A DNA stretch of 64,000 nt from Alkalicoccobacillus murimartini (GCF_030813245.1 NZ_JAUSUA010000002.1:744001-808000), one strand, 5' to 3'. Shown: positions 41,987-51,800, counted from the stretch's first letter. Program-made: numbers and translations. The notes: a model not told the origin generated them from the sequence alone.

Positions 41987-43384
41987 CTAATACTCTTTCA
42001 TCTTGGATCGAATCCTTGGGTCTAAAAATGTATAAAGGATATCAATTACGACATTTACAATCGAAATCGCAATGGCAATGTAGATAACTCCACCTAATAC
42101 ACTAGGGATATCAGGGACAAACTGTTTGTCTACGATATAACTTCCTAGACCACTAATGTTAAAAACCTTCTCAGTAACCGCAGCTCCACCTAACAATCCA
42201 CCAAATTGTAGACCAATTACCGTTACAATTGGGATCAGTGCATTTGGTACAGCATGTTTGACTAACACATGACGGCTGGATAAACCTTTTGCTCTAGCCA
42301 TCAAAATATAATCCTCACCAATTACTTCTAAGGTAGAGGAGCGTGCCATTCTTGCCACCGCAGCCATTAGACCTGTACCCAAAACAATGGTCGGCATGAT
42401 TAGCGATAGTGAGTTACTCGCTCGGTATGTTGAAGGTAGCCAGCCAAGATGTATCGAAAATTGCATAATCATTACTAAACCTAGCCAAAAACTAGGGATT
42501 GAAAGCCCAATTAAGGCGACAAACATTAAGCTCTGATCATAAATGGAATTACGCTTAACAGCTGCATAGATACCCGCCGGAATCGCAACAATGATAGCCA
42601 AAGCAAGTGATAATAAAGTTAACTGAAGAGTAATTGGAAACTTTCTTAAGATTGTTGAAGCGACATCTTCTCTGCCTTCAAAGGAAAGACCAAGATCAAA
42701 TGTCAGTATGCCCTGAAAGGTTTTCCAAAGTTGAACGAGATAAGGCTGATCTAAGCCATATACACGATTAAAATTCTCAATTTGTTCAGCTGACGCCTGC
42801 GCCCCTAATATATTGACGGCAGGGTTAAAGGATGAAAAATGCAAAATACTAAATACTACAGTTGTTACACCCGCTATAACGAATAACATCATAATAAATC
42901 GGTCAAATATATACTTTACATAAGGATAGGCATACACAGTCAGTAAAAGAAACATCGGAAAACCTAGCACAATCCCAATGAATAGTCCTTTTGGTTTTGA
43001 TAGAAAAGAAGCGATTTCTTGCTTAAATGTAAGCCGAACTTTTCCAGTCTGGTGTGCCTCTTTTTCTTGAGCTTCGACCTTTAATTGTCGGAACCGTTGC
43101 TGAACTATTTGCTCTGTTTCTTTTCCTGTTTTTTGTTCATTAAAGAAGGTTTGTTTTGCAAGCTCTTGCTTTCTTAACCTACCTAAATCTTCATCCCCTC
43201 GCTGATCATCATAGTTGATGTCATCTGCTTGGATAGATCGTTTTCTCTTTATGTACATAAATAGTACAAGTAGATGAAGGGGTAAACCTAGAATAAATAG
43301 ACAGATAGAATACAAGGAATGCCTGCTTGCTTTCTTGTAATGATGAGCGAACCACGTTGCTGATTTCTGCGATTGATGTGTCAC
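41987..43384 (-). CDS. Peptide-type ABC permease, OppB/DppB-like with N-terminal extension
   Basis: The start is chosen as GTG 43384 after AAGGGAGAGA. A longer frame to 43498 would run over the promoter at 43470-43498, so it cannot be translated from that promoter. The product is about 465 aa against roughly 310-340 for OppB. Residues from about 155 form the canonical permease (DRFIMMLFVIAGVTTVVFSIL, LDQPYLVQLWKTFQGILTFDLG, EAA loop EDYILMARAKGLSSRHVLVKHAVPN). The first 150 residues hold two hydrophobic helices separated by a charged, helical stretch rich in Glu, Gln and Lys. Confidence 0.88.
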   Translation of the reverse strand: MTHQSQKSATWFAHHYKKASRHSLYSICLFILGLPLHLLVLFMYIKRKRSIQADDINYDDQRGDEDLGRLRKQELAKQTFFNEQKTGKETEQIVQQRFRQLKVEAQEKEAHQTGKVRLTFKQEIASFLSKPKGLFIGIVLGFPMFLLLTVYAYPYVKYIFDRFIMMLFVIAGVTTVVFSILHFSSFNPAVNILGAQASAEQIENFNRVYGLDQPYLVQLWKTFQGILTFDLGLSFEGREDVASTILRKFPITLQLTLLSLALAIIVAIPAGIYAAVKRNSIYDQSLMFVALIGLSIPSFWLGLVMIMQFSIHLGWLPSTYRASNSLSLIMPTIVLGTGLMAAVARMARSSTLEVIGEDYILMARAKGLSSRHVLVKHAVPNALIPIVTVIGLQFGGLLGGAAVTEKVFNISGLGSYIVDKQFVPDIPSVLGGVIYIAIAISIVNVVIDILYTFLDPRIRSKMKEY

Positions 43385-43469
43385 ACGCGAACTCTCTCTC
43401 CCTTCATTTACAGTTCTTTTAAGCTTATTAAGAGACTGAACCCCTCCATTTTCCAGAGAAGATGTAATG

Positions 43470-43498
43470 AATATAGCAGAAGGAAAAAAATAAGTCAA
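43470..43498 (-). promoter_or_regulatory. Promoter of the peptide ABC operon
   Basis: On the minus strand TTGACT (43498-43493), 17 bp, TATATT (43475-43470). It implies a leader of about 75-80 nt before the GTG start. Confidence 0.7.
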
Positions 43499-43593
43499 TT
43501 ATTCTTATGAATTTACTATGCTTTTAGTCGTAGTTCAGTTAAAATGAATTTCATAGTCCAAGTAGAATGAACTTGTTAGAGGAGATTAAATGA

Positions 43594-45297
43594 ATGAAAA
43601 CGTTACTCGAGGTCAGAAACCTTTCTATAGATTTTGAGCAAGGTGAGCTTTTTACTAAAGCCGTTTCGAATGTTTCATTTCACATAAAAAAAGGGGAAAC
43701 ACTTGGTATTGTTGGGGAATCTGGTAGCGGAAAAAGCGTCACCGCCAGAGCTATTATGAAACTTCTTCCTCATTCCGCCATTTACAAACCGGATACTAGC
43801 ATTGTTTTTTTAGGAAAAGATCTATCACAAGCTACCGAAAAACAAATGGAAAAAGTTCGAGGACGAGATATCGGGATGATTTTCCAGGATCCTATGACAT
43901 CTCTTAATCCGACCAAAACAATAGGAAAACAACTTACAGAAAGTATTATCAAACATCAAAAATTATCATCAAAACAAGCAAAACAAGAAGCAACAAACAT
44001 GATGAAGCTTGTTGGTATTAATAATCCCGAGTATCGATTTAAACAGTATCCTCATGAATTCTCTGGAGGTATGCGCCAGCGCATTGTCATTGCGATCGCA
44101 CTTGCCTGCAAACCAGCTCTTCTTATTGCTGATGAGCCAACCACTGCTTTAGATGTGACCATTCAAGCGCAAATTCTTGAATTAATGAAGGACATCCAAA
44201 AGCAAACTGACACGTCAATCATTCTAATCACTCATGACTTTGGTGTCGTATCACAAATGTGTGACCGAGTCATTGTAATGAAAGAGGGAGCAATAGTTGA
44301 AGAGAATGACGTAATTTCTATTTTTAAAAATCCTCAAAATGATTATACAAAAAAGCTCTTACATGCTCTGCCAGACCTACAAGATCAAAAACCAGTTAAG
44401 GTCATTGACACGCAGAAACAAGAATTACTGCGCGTGAGTCATCTGAAGCAGTACTTTACACTCGCCAAGGGGCAGGTCACAAAGGCAGTGGATGATATTT
44501 CTTTTTCAATTATGAAGGGAGAGACTCTTGGCTTCGTAGGAGAATCAGGTTCGGGAAAATCGACAACTGGTCGAACGATTTTACACTTGCACCGACCAAC
44601 TTCTGGTGAAGTCATTTATGAGGGCTTTGATCTCGCACACTTAACTCCCTCAGAGCTTAAACAAATGAGGCAGCATATGCAGATCATCTTTCAGGATCCT
44701 TTTGCTTCACTAAATCCTAGACTTAAGGTCATAGATATTATTGGTGAAGCTCTTGATATACATCATTTAGCTCAATCAAAAGCAGAGCGTCAGGCACGAG
44801 TCGAGGAGCTTCTCAAGATGGTTGGCCTTGATCCAGCCTTTGCCATCCGTTATCCACATGAATTTTCAGGTGGCCAAAGGCAGCGGATTGGAATTGCACG
44901 AGCATTAGCTGTTGACCCGACCTTTATCGTTTGTGACGAGACACTCTCAGCGCTTGATGCGTCCATACAAGCACAAATTGTAGACCTTCTTGAGGATTTG
45001 CAGAAGAAGTTGAATTTAACGTACTTGTTTATTGCTCATGACCTTTCTATGGTCAAACGTATTTGTGACCGGGTAGCTGTGATGTTTAACGGTAAAATTG
45101 TTGAGATGGCTGACACGGAAGAACTATATAGCAATCCTCTTCACCCATATACACAAAATCTATTAGCGGCTATCCCGGTTCCTGATCCCACTATTACATC
45201 TACCCAACAGGTTAAAAGCATTTCTGTACCTGAAGACTGGGAAGATCATCAATTAATTGAGGTACAGAAGGGCCATTGGGTGGCGCAGGTTGGCTAA
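43594..45297 (+). CDS. Fused peptide ABC ATPase (OppD-OppF in one chain)
   Basis: A 567-aa protein with two complete ABC domains. ABC1 (about 1-260) has [18 protein letters not shown] and [15 protein letters not shown]2 (about 270-545) has [18 protein letters not shown] and [12 protein letters not shown], where Thr replaces the usual Pro after the catalytic Glu. Each domain is followed by an oligopeptide-transporter C-terminal motif ([24 protein letters not shown]). GAGGAG precedes the ATG. It is divergent from the permease and binding-protein operon, so the system is split into two transcripts from a shared 210-bp intergenic region. Confidence 0.93.
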   Translation: MKTLLEVRNLSIDFEQGELFTKAVSNVSFHIKKGETLGIVGESGSGKSVTARAIMKLLPHSAIYKPDTSIVFLGKDLSQATEKQMEKVRGRDIGMIFQDPMTSLNPTKTIGKQLTESIIKHQKLSSKQAKQEATNMMKLVGINNPEYRFKQYPHEFSGGMRQRIVIAIALACKPALLIADEPTTALDVTIQAQILELMKDIQKQTDTSIILITHDFGVVSQMCDRVIVMKEGAIVEENDVISIFKNPQNDYTKKLLHALPDLQDQKPVKVIDTQKQELLRVSHLKQYFTLAKGQVTKAVDDISFSIMKGETLGFVGESGSGKSTTGRTILHLHRPTSGEVIYEGFDLAHLTPSELKQMRQHMQIIFQDPFASLNPRLKVIDIIGEALDIHHLAQSKAERQARVEELLKMVGLDPAFAIRYPHEFSGGQRQRIGIARALAVDPTFIVCDETLSALDASIQAQIVDLLEDLQKKLNLTYLFIAHDLSMVKRICDRVAVMFNGKIVEMADTEELYSNPLHPYTQNLLAAIPVPDPTITSTQQVKSISVPEDWEDHQLIEVQKGHWVAQVG

Positions 45298-45305
45298 TTA
45301 AAACA

Positions 45306-45329
45306 AAGGAGAGCTGCACCGCTCTCCTT
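45306..45329 (+). terminator. Hairpin after the fused ATPase gene
   Basis: AAGGAGAGC - TGCACC - GCTCTCCTT, a 9-bp perfect stem; the following T run is weak (TGATTT). Confidence 0.55.
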
Positions 45330-45357
45330 GATTTAAAATGACAAGTACAAATACCTT

Positions 45358-45678
45358 TTAACTCGATGGCATTTCATCCCTATTGATTAATGTATATTCT
45401 ATTGTATGGGTCCCTTTGGCGAGCACTCTGACGAATGTGCCTTGATCGAGTCTTGTGCTGGTGCTAAATACCACTCGTTTTGTTTCATTGCTTTCATTTA
45501 TACCTTTCAAGTTATACTTATATCTTCCGTCATCATCTGAAGGGTCACCTTGCACCTCAACATAGACATATTCCTCCGCAATCATTGGATTAAAACGGTC
45601 GATGGTTTCTCGAAAGAAAAAGTATAGGCTCGTAATGACAACGACTAAAACTAGACATGAGATAAGGATCTTTTTCAT
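45358..45678 (-). CDS. yxeA: YxeA-family protein, last gene of the yxd-type operon
   Basis: A 106-aa protein: N-terminal hydrophobic anchor (about 4-22) then an extracytoplasmic domain starting EEYVYVEVQGD and containing GRYKYNLKGINESNETKRVVFST, the YxeA (DUF1093) pattern. ATG 45678 lies nine bases after AAAGGA. The position directly downstream of an ABC permease preceded by ATPase, histidine kinase and response regulator reproduces the B. subtilis yxdJKLM-yxeA order. Biochemical role unknown; participation in the cationic-peptide response is inferred from the operon. Confidence 0.85.
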   Translation of the reverse strand: MKKILISCLVLVVVITSLYFFFRETIDRFNPMIAEEYVYVEVQGDPSDDDGRYKYNLKGINESNETKRVVFSTSTRLDQGTFVRVLAKGTHTIEYTLINRDEMPSS

Positions 45679-45693
45679 AAACACATTTCCTTT

Positions 45694-47616
45694 CTATAAA
45701 GCACTTTTAACAATGCTTTTGTAATATTGAACAGTGAACACAGCAAATAGTAAGTAGATGAGAATATACGCTACCATACTAATGATGATTGGCGTGAGCA
45801 TACTTGAAGCCATGAGAACAGAACCTACGTTAAGAGCAAAAGCAGCGTGTACTAACCCAATGACCAGAGGAATCAAATAAACAAAGAGTTGCTTACGGAT
45901 GATCCCTTTCATCATGTCGTTCACTTGAAATCCAAGTTGTCGTAGTGTTCGATAATGGGCTTTTTCTTGTTCAGCCTCTGTCATTTGTTTAAAGTACAAG
46001 ATACTTCCCGTTGAAAGGATAAACACAAAGCCTAATAAGCCAGCGATGAAAATGAAGAGCCCAAAGGTTTGAATAGATCCCTCGTATGCGGAATAAAAGT
46101 CAGTGATATACTGATCACTATCCACATTCGCTAGAAAAATGTCAGAGGCCGTATCTGATTTCTCCGTATCCAATAATTGAAACACATCAAAGGTCAAAAA
46201 TTCTGTGTACTCATCCTCCTGAATACTATCACTCAATCTCTTAAAGGTTTCTTCAGAAACAAGTAGCTGCTCGCCATAAAATCTGTAATTCATCACGTTT
46301 TCAAGCATAAACTCGGAGACTATTAATCGATCAGCTTCATCATTTGATGCGTACTGCACGTCTTTCGGAAATGAAATATCTATTCCTTCTATAATAGCCC
46401 GCGTATTATAATAGATGGCTTCACCGTCTTTGGGAATCTCAACATCTAATCCAGCCTGCGCCATCTGCTCTGCCGAGAAAAGCATAAACGTTCCTAGACG
46501 ATCTTCTACATTAGAATCCTGCTCCATCCATGTGCCATCAAATCGTATGGAATCTAGTTGATTTTGATCAAATTCAATTTGCTCCTCTTCCAACCCGCTT
46601 GAAATGATAGCGGCTTCCTCCTGCATATTTTCTACTGCAAAATCAAAAGGCATCGCCAATCTCACATCTTTTTCGGTTGAATAATACAAGGAGTAGGAAA
46701 GTGAAATCATTGTGATCGTCATAGCAGATAATACAGTGATTAAGGTTAACGAATTGGCGTGACCTTTCATTCTGTGCATTAATGGCGCTACCGACAAGCT
46801 ATTATACAAGCCTAGATTTCCATTTTTCTTTTTTCGAAACACATATAATACCCAGCTTATTGTCGTATGGAAGATTAAATAAGTTCCGAGTATGGTACTA
46901 GCGAGAACGACTAACATAAGAAACATCAGCATATCTGCATTGTCTATGATTAAGGTAGACACATAATAACCAACCCCTATTAGAACTAATCCTGTTAATC
47001 CTAAAATGCCTGAAACAATGCTTGGACGTTTGACAAAGTCATCATTTTTATTATTTGCCTGAAACAATTGCAGTAGTGTACTACGATAAACCGTCCAAGT
47101 AATTTGTACGGATGTGACAACAATTAGGCAAATAAAAACGGCCAGTGTTTGGATGACTGCTTGACCGGAGAAGGGTAAGCCAATGACAGCTTCGAAACCT
47201 ATTAAGTTCATAAAGAGTAAAAGAAAGAGTCGCGAGAGCAAAGCTCCAACTAGCAATCCAATGAATAAAGCTCCTATGCCAAGAATCGTGTGTTCCAAGA
47301 TCAGTACCCGAGCGACCCAAGCCTTAGACAAGCCAATTAACTGATACAATCCAATTTCTTGACTACGCCTTCTAATAAAAATATTCGTAGCGTACATCGT
47401 AAACACAATGGTAATGAGAATGAGTAATATTCCAGCGATTTGAAATGCTGTTGAGAAGTTCACGCTAGCTTCAACCATCGTAACAACGGTCTCGTCATTT
47501 TGTAGGGTAGAAAAGATAAAATACAAACTTATGCTAAAAATCATCGCAAAGAAATAGAGGTAATACATTTTGATGTTCTTTCGAATGCTTCGAAATAACA
47601 ACTTCTGTGTGGTCAT
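45694..47616 (-). CDS. yxdM: BceB/YxdM-type ABC permease (antimicrobial peptide sensing/detoxification)
   Basis: A 640-aa permease with ten predicted helices and one large extracellular domain between helices 7 and 8 (about residues 315-515), the layout of BceB, PsdB and YxdM. Two FtsX-type domains are recognisable; [17 protein letters not shown] and [16 protein letters not shown] are the cytoplasmic coupling motifs. Together with the ATPase it protects the cell from peptide antibiotics and serves as sensor for the histidine kinase. Its ATG overlaps the ATPase stop by four bases. Confidence 0.9.
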   Translation of the reverse strand: MTTQKLLFRSIRKNIKMYYLYFFAMIFSISLYFIFSTLQNDETVVTMVEASVNFSTAFQIAGILLILITIVFTMYATNIFIRRRSQEIGLYQLIGLSKAWVARVLILEHTILGIGALFIGLLVGALLSRLFLLLFMNLIGFEAVIGLPFSGQAVIQTLAVFICLIVVTSVQITWTVYRSTLLQLFQANNKNDDFVKRPSIVSGILGLTGLVLIGVGYYVSTLIIDNADMLMFLMLVVLASTILGTYLIFHTTISWVLYVFRKKKNGNLGLYNSLSVAPLMHRMKGHANSLTLITVLSAMTITMISLSYSLYYSTEKDVRLAMPFDFAVENMQEEAAIISSGLEEEQIEFDQNQLDSIRFDGTWMEQDSNVEDRLGTFMLFSAEQMAQAGLDVEIPKDGEAIYYNTRAIIEGIDISFPKDVQYASNDEADRLIVSEFMLENVMNYRFYGEQLLVSEETFKRLSDSIQEDEYTEFLTFDVFQLLDTEKSDTASDIFLANVDSDQYITDFYSAYEGSIQTFGLFIFIAGLLGFVFILSTGSILYFKQMTEAEQEKAHYRTLRQLGFQVNDMMKGIIRKQLFVYLIPLVIGLVHAAFALNVGSVLMASSMLTPIIISMVAYILIYLLFAVFTVQYYKSIVKSAL

Positions 47617-48392
47617 CTTTGATCGCCTCCTCCAAGAACGGCTTGCATGTCTAGAATGTCCTTAAAAAAAGCTTCTCTTGTTTTATCCCCTCGATGTAAC
47701 TCAGAGAAAACGCGACCATCCTTTAAAAATACAACCCGGTTACAATAGCTCGATGCTAACGGATCATGAGTGACCATGATAATGGTTACTTGTCGTGCTT
47801 GGTTTATCTCGTGCATGTTCTCTAATAAATTCGAGGCGGCTTTTGAATCAAGTGCACCGGTAGGCTCATCAGCAAACACAATGGAGGGCGAATGAATTAA
47901 TGCCCGTGCAGCCGAAGTTCGTTGCTTTTGGCCACCTGAAATTTCAGAGGGGTACTTATTCGCTAATTCATGGATATCCAAGATCTCTGCAATGGAGTTA
48001 AACTCTGACTCAGCCTCATCCTTGCTAATTTTTGTTAACGAAACAGGAAGTAATATATTTTCTTTTACCGTTAATGTATCAAGCAAATTGTAATCCTGAA
48101 AAATAAAGCCTAAATGCTTGCGGCGAATACTTGAAAGTTGGCTATCCTTCATTTTTGAAATCTCGTGCTCGTTTATGAAAATACGTCCATCCGTAGCACG
48201 ATCAATCGTGGCTAACGTGTTAAGAAGCGTTGTCTTACCTGAGCCTGAAGGTCCCATGATGCCAACAAACTCACCTTCTGTCACACGAAGATCGATTCCT
48301 TTTAAGACTTGCTGGGCATTTCCCTTTGAACCAAAGGATTTACGTACTCCTTCAGCCATTAAAATGGTTTTAGGTGTCTTGTCTAACGTCAT
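47613..48392 (-). CDS. yxdL: BceA/YxdL-type ABC transporter ATPase
   Basis: The start is ATG 48392, eight bases after GGAG (a TTG six codons upstream overlaps it). The product is 259 aa: Walker [11 protein letters not shown] loop [17 protein letters not shown], signature EISGGQKQR, Walker [14 protein letters not shown]-loop MVTHD. This is the LolD/MacB-type ATPase of the Bce group. It is translationally coupled to the permease and separated from the kinase gene by a terminator, so the ABC genes probably have their own regulated promoter. Confidence 0.92.
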   Translation of the reverse strand: MTLDKTPKTILMAEGVRKSFGSKGNAQQVLKGIDLRVTEGEFVGIMGPSGSGKTTLLNTLATIDRATDGRIFINEHEISKMKDSQLSSIRRKHLGFIFQDYNLLDTLTVKENILLPVSLTKISKDEAESEFNSIAEILDIHELANKYPSEISGGQKQRTSAARALIHSPSIVFADEPTGALDSKAASNLLENMHEINQARQVTIIMVTHDPLASSYCNRVVFLKDGRVFSELHRGDKTREAFFKDILDMQAVLGGGDQR

Positions 48393-48424
48393 CTCTTCCA
48401 CTCCAATCAAGTTGGTATAGACAC

Positions 48425-48450
48425 AGTATAGTTCTTTTCTAACTCTAGGT
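48425..48450 (-). promoter_or_regulatory. Possible regulated promoter of the ABC genes
   Basis: On the minus strand TATACT (48430-48425) is preceded at 17-19 bp only by poor -35 matches (ACGACC/TTACGA), as expected for an activator-dependent promoter. Upstream, GTGACAAAAATATCAC is a weak inverted repeat that could be the response regulator site. Low confidence. Confidence 0.35.
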
Positions 48451-48508
48451 CGTAAGCTTTAGATGATAAAACAGGTTTGAATGTGATATTTTTGTCACCT
48501 ACACAAAT

Positions 48509-48539
48509 AAAAAGTAGTCAGGTAATAACCTGGCTACTT
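48509..48539 (-). terminator. Terminator between kinase and ABC genes
   Basis: On the minus strand AAGTAGCCAGGT - TATT - ACCTGACTACTTTTT. It separates the regulatory pair from the transporter genes. Confidence 0.85.
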
Positions 48540-48553
48540 CGGTAAGGTCTATC

Positions 48554-49591
48554 TTATAATACTGATTGCCTAATCTGTTCAAATGAATTTTTGCGTGTAA
48601 ATAGTAATGAAATGGATGTACCTTCGCCAACAGTTGAAGAAACATCAATTTGTATATGTAACTTCTTACTTATTTCTTTTGCAAGATAAAGCCCCATTCC
48701 GGTAGCTGTATGCTGCACTCGACCATTTTCCCCTGTAAAGCCCCGATCAAATATACGAGGTAAATCATGCGCTTGAATGCCCGGTCCGTCATCTTTAATG
48801 GTTACGACAGTAGATTGATTTGAATCGGAATCCACATTAATGACGATTATTCCATTCGTAGGACTGTATTTAATCGCATTTGTTAGAACCTGTCGCATGA
48901 CAAATCCACCCGACTTTTTATCCGTGAAAGCGGTAGATGAGGTGTTTCCCGTTAGATCTATGGCTATATTTTTTTCCATACACCAAGTTGAAAGCTCCCT
49001 AATCTCTTCTCTTAGCAAATCGTTTACTTTTAACTCTTCCGGCAGTAAGTCTGAGTCTGAGTTGGCTAATCTTGAAATATAAAGTTGTCGGTCAAGTAAT
49101 AGGTGGATCTTAAGCCAATTTGTTTGGAGCCTTTGAGCTAACTCATTTGAACGATGAGCATCAATCGTTATCTTCATCGCTGTAAGAGGTGTTTTCATTT
49201 CATGGACCCATGATACAAGATCATTATGGTCCATTTGTTGCGTGGATTGATCCTCATGTCGTTTTTTTTGATCTTGCTCATAAATGTTTTCTAAAAGCTT
49301 ATATACAATACGGTCTGGAAACTGATAACGAGGAGGAGGCATACGTTCAAACCAGTCATCTCCCAGGTCATCAGAAAGTGTAAGCAATGATTTATAATAG
49401 GACGTTTCCTTTTTATATCTCCAGATAAAAAAAACGACACAAGTAATTAGAAACAACACATTCAAATAAACGATCGAGTAAGGTTCAACATGAATACCCG
49501 CATCAAATACAAGTAAAGCGTTTGTTAGTAGAAGGACTAAACCCAATAAGCCAATCCAACTCTTTTTATAAAAAAGATAAGCGATAAACAA
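48554..49591 (-). CDS. yxdK: BceS/YxdK-type intramembrane-sensing histidine kinase
   Basis: A 345-aa kinase. Two N-terminal helices (about 10-29 and 37-58) are joined by a very short outside loop, typical of kinases that sense through a BceAB transporter. The phosphorylated residue is His130 in SWVHEMKTPLTA. The ATPase domain has an N box QVLTNAIKYSP, G1 DDGPGI and G2 TGMGLYLAK. It lies 11 bp after the response regulator gene. Confidence 0.92.
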   Translation of the reverse strand: MFIAYLFYKKSWIGLLGLVLLLTNALLVFDAGIHVEPYSIVYLNVLFLITCVVFFIWRYKKETSYYKSLLTLSDDLGDDWFERMPPPRYQFPDRIVYKLLENIYEQDQKKRHEDQSTQQMDHNDLVSWVHEMKTPLTAMKITIDAHRSNELAQRLQTNWLKIHLLLDRQLYISRLANSDSDLLPEELKVNDLLREEIRELSTWCMEKNIAIDLTGNTSSTAFTDKKSGGFVMRQVLTNAIKYSPTNGIIVINVDSDSNQSTVVTIKDDGPGIQAHDLPRIFDRGFTGENGRVQHTATGMGLYLAKEISKKLHIQIDVSSTVGEGTSISLLFTRKNSFEQIRQSVL

Positions 49592-49602
49592 ATCTGACCC
49601 TC

Positions 49603-50286
49603 CTAAAGTGTGACGGCCATATATCCAAGCCCTTTTTTCGTCACAATTCCATCGGCTAAATTTAAAGAGAGGAGCTTTTGGCGTAACCTTGTAATGTTGG
49701 CAGTAAGCGTATTGTCATTAATAAATTGATCATCATCCCAAAGCATTTTCATCAATTCATGACGCGAGATAATCTCATTATTTGATTTAATCAATACAGA
49801 AAGAATAAAAAATTCATTTTTTGTCAGATCAATCGTTTTCCCATCCTTATAGATTCCACCCTTCTTTAAGTCAATGATGGCTTGATTCCATTCAATGACA
49901 TCGGAGGAGGCTTCTTCATACGTATAGGTTCGACGAAGCATCGCCTGAATTTTTGCGAGAAGGACATCCATATGAAAAGGCTTTTGAACATAATCATCTG
50001 CCCCTAAATTCATGGCCATCACCATATCCATTGGATGATCTCTTGATGAAAGAAAGATTATAGGAACTTTTGACACTGCCCGTATTTCTCTGCACCAATG
50101 AAAGCCGTCAAACTTAGGAAGCTGTATATCAATCATGACTAGGTGAGGTCGCTGCTCAACAAAATCCTCCATCACTTGAGAGAAATCATTGGGATTACTT
50201 ACCTCGTATGACCACTGACTTAACCCTTCTCTAAGAGCATCTAAGAGATGAGCGTCATCCTCAATAATAAAGATATTCATATTCAA
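49603..50286 (-). CDS. yxdJ: BceR/YxdJ-type response regulator (OmpR family)
   Basis: The start is taken as TTG 50286, eight bases after AGGAGG; the ATG two codons later is the alternative. The product is about 227 aa: receiver domain with acidic pocket IIEDD, phosphoacceptor Asp53 (MIDIQLP), Thr/Ser switch FLSSRD and Lys YVQKPF, then an OmpR winged helix (LTKNEFFILSVLIKSNNEIISRHELM ... TANITRLRQKL). It should activate the ABC genes and yxeA in response to peptide antibiotics. Confidence 0.93.
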   Translation of the reverse strand: MNMNIFIIEDDAHLLDALREGLSQWSYEVSNPNDFSQVMEDFVEQRPHLVMIDIQLPKFDGFHWCREIRAVSKVPIIFLSSRDHPMDMVMAMNLGADDYVQKPFHMDVLLAKIQAMLRRTYTYEEASSDVIEWNQAIIDLKKGGIYKDGKTIDLTKNEFFILSVLIKSNNEIISRHELMKMLWDDDQFINDNTLTANITRLRQKLLSLNLADGIVTKKGLGYMAVTL

Positions 50287-50339
50287 GTTGTTTTCCTCCT
50301 CCCTAAACACTTTCTATACTAACGATCAGAACCCTTTCC

Positions 50340-50669
50340 TCAGATGAGCTCTGTCTTTTCCTCTATCTCCATCCACGTCTCAGCATACTTTTCCATTTCT
50401 TTCATTATAGGTTCAAGCGCAAGGCCCTTTTCTGTTAATGAATATTCAATCCGAACAGGAGTTTCTGGAATAACATTACGTTTGACGATTCCTTCAGCTT
50501 CTAAATCTTTAAGTCGCTCTGAAAGGACTCTGCCGCTGACAGCCATGGAGGATTCAATATTACAAAAGCGCTGAGGTCCAGGTAAGAGCTGATAAATGAT
50601 TAAGCCAGTCCACCTCTGACTTAGGATTCCCATTGCTTTTTCAAATCTTGGACAAATTGTCGTATCCAT
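50340..50669 (-). CDS. HxlR-family transcriptional regulator
   Basis: The start is ATG 50669, eight bases after AAGGAG. The product is 109 aa: the winged-helix core FEKAMGILSQRWTGLIIYQLLPGPQRFCNIESSM, SGRVLSERLKDLEAEGIV and RIEYSLTEKG is standard HxlR/MarR-like. Cys6 in TTICPRFEKAMG lies where the redox-sensing Cys of YodB/CatR/HypR-type regulators is found, and a second Cys is in RFCNIE. Divergent from an FMN reductase whose promoter carries palindromes, it probably represses that gene and is released by quinones, aldehydes or disulfide stress. Confidence 0.88.
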   Translation of the reverse strand: MDTTICPRFEKAMGILSQRWTGLIIYQLLPGPQRFCNIESSMAVSGRVLSERLKDLEAEGIVKRNVIPETPVRIEYSLTEKGLALEPIMKEMEKYAETWMEIEEKTELI

Positions 50670-50735
50670 TTCAATCACTCCTTACCTCTATTATATACCC
50701 GTTCAGTGAAAAATAAATTACTTTTTATAATAAAG

Positions 50736-50812
50736 TTACTTGACACCATTAAGTAATAAAAATATAATTACTTACATAAAGTAAGTTACTTACAAGATTT
50801 AATTTGAGTAAC
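50736..50812 (+). promoter_or_regulatory. Consensus sigma-A promoter with HxlR-type operators
   Basis: TTGACA (50740-50745), 17 bp, TATAAT (50763-50768) is a perfect consensus promoter for the FMN reductase. TTACTT ... AAGTAA palindromes cover the -35 (50736-50756, 9-bp spacer) and follow the -10 (50768-50784, 5-bp spacer). GTTACT ... AGTAAC at 50785-50812 is a third. Such a strong promoter would need tight repression. Confidence 0.78.
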
Positions 50813-50864
50813 TAGACATACGTTTTACAACTTTAGAATATATATCGCAGGCGGTGCATCACAC

Positions 50865-51467
50865 ATGAGTTTCTTAAAAAAGTTATTTGGCAATGACCAA
50901 AAGGAGGAAGTAAACATGGCACAAGAATCATTGAAGATTGGAATTATCCTAGGAAGTACAAGACAAGGACGCGTAAGCCCTCAAGTAGGAGAATGGGTGA
51001 AAAAGCTCGCTGACGAACGTGGAGATGCGACGTATGAAATCGTAGATATAGCGGAATATGAGCTTCCGTTCCTTGGTACAACGGATGGAACAGAGCCAGG
51101 AATCGCAGCATGGAATGAAAAGCTAGCTAGCCTTGATGGATTTGTTTTCATCGCTCAAGAATACAACCACAGCATCTCAGGTTCATTAAAAAATGCATTA
51201 GACTTTGCTCGTGATGCATGGTATAACAAAGCGGCTGGTATCGTCAGCTACGGTTCAACAGGCGGAGCACGTGCAGCAGAGCACCTACGTGGAATTCTAG
51301 GAGAGCTAAAAGTTGCTGATGTACGCACTCACCCAACACTTTCACTATTCTTGGATTTTGAGAATGGGCAGGACTTTAAGCCACAGGACCTTCACCATGC
51401 TAACATCACAGCAATGCTTGATGAAGTAAATGAGTGGAGCACAGCTTTAAAAACGATTCGCAAGTAA
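50865..51467 (+). CDS. NAD(P)H-dependent FMN reductase (flavodoxin-fold quinone/azo reductase)
   Basis: A 200-aa protein of the FMN_red family. GIILGSTRQGRVSPQVGEW is the FMN-phosphate loop, and AQEYNHSISGSLKNALDFA and SYGSTGGARAAEHLRGIL are the following flavin-binding motifs. It reduces quinones, azo dyes or free FMN using NAD(P)H. Two starts look usable: ATG 50865 after AGGCGGTG, and ATG 50916 eight bases after AGGAGG, which would remove a 17-residue charged N-terminus. The divergent HxlR regulator and the palindrome-flanked promoter point to redox or electrophile induction. Confidence 0.9.
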   Translation: MSFLKKLFGNDQKEEVNMAQESLKIGIILGSTRQGRVSPQVGEWVKKLADERGDATYEIVDIAEYELPFLGTTDGTEPGIAAWNEKLASLDGFVFIAQEYNHSISGSLKNALDFARDAWYNKAAGIVSYGSTGGARAAEHLRGILGELKVADVRTHPTLSLFLDFENGQDFKPQDLHHANITAMLDEVNEWSTALKTIRK

Positions 51468-51490
51468 TATATGAAGATAAGCTTTTAATA

Positions 51491-51536
51491 AAAAGGCGAC
51501 CTAGACATGTTTGAATGTCAGGTCGCCTTTAGTTTT
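51491..51536 (+). terminator. Terminator of the FMN reductase gene
   Basis: AAAAGGCGACCT(A)GACAT ... ATGTCAGGTCGCCTTT then AGTTTTTT; a long near-perfect stem. Confidence 0.9.
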
Positions 51537-51584
51537 TTGGAGTTTAAGTGCAGAGATCGTTGAATGTAAACTAATTGACATAGA

Positions 51585-51800
51585 GATCTTGCTAGGAGAG
51601 GGGGTTCTCTTGATAAACCTAGAGTAGGTCTTGGCAACATGCTCTTCTCCTTGATAATATCCACTCTGTCTTGATGCCACATCAAATTTTCTTGCTATCG
51701 ACTTCACTTTCTTGCTAAATCTCCATCCTTCTTGATTTTGCATCGATTGCTCTTGGTGTCGCTCTTTTCCTCTTGGTTCATCTTCTATCCGTCTTACTTC
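51585..51800 (+). repeat. About 20.5-bp periodic degenerate array, CTTGAT family (array C2)
   Basis: CTTG(A/C/G)T-type cores begin at 51588, 51609, 51630, 51650, 51670, 51691, 51711, 51731, 51752, 51772 and 51793 (CTTA): eleven units with steps of 20 or 21 bp. Most cores follow a C/T-rich tract (TTCTC, CTGTC, TTTTC). Spacers differ. A unit-free interval of about 100 bp (51800-51900) separates it from the next array. Confidence 0.82.

Noticed and set aside
51501-51743. 80-aa minus-strand open frame
   Set aside because: Runs through array C2 and the FMN reductase terminator; composition is array-derived.
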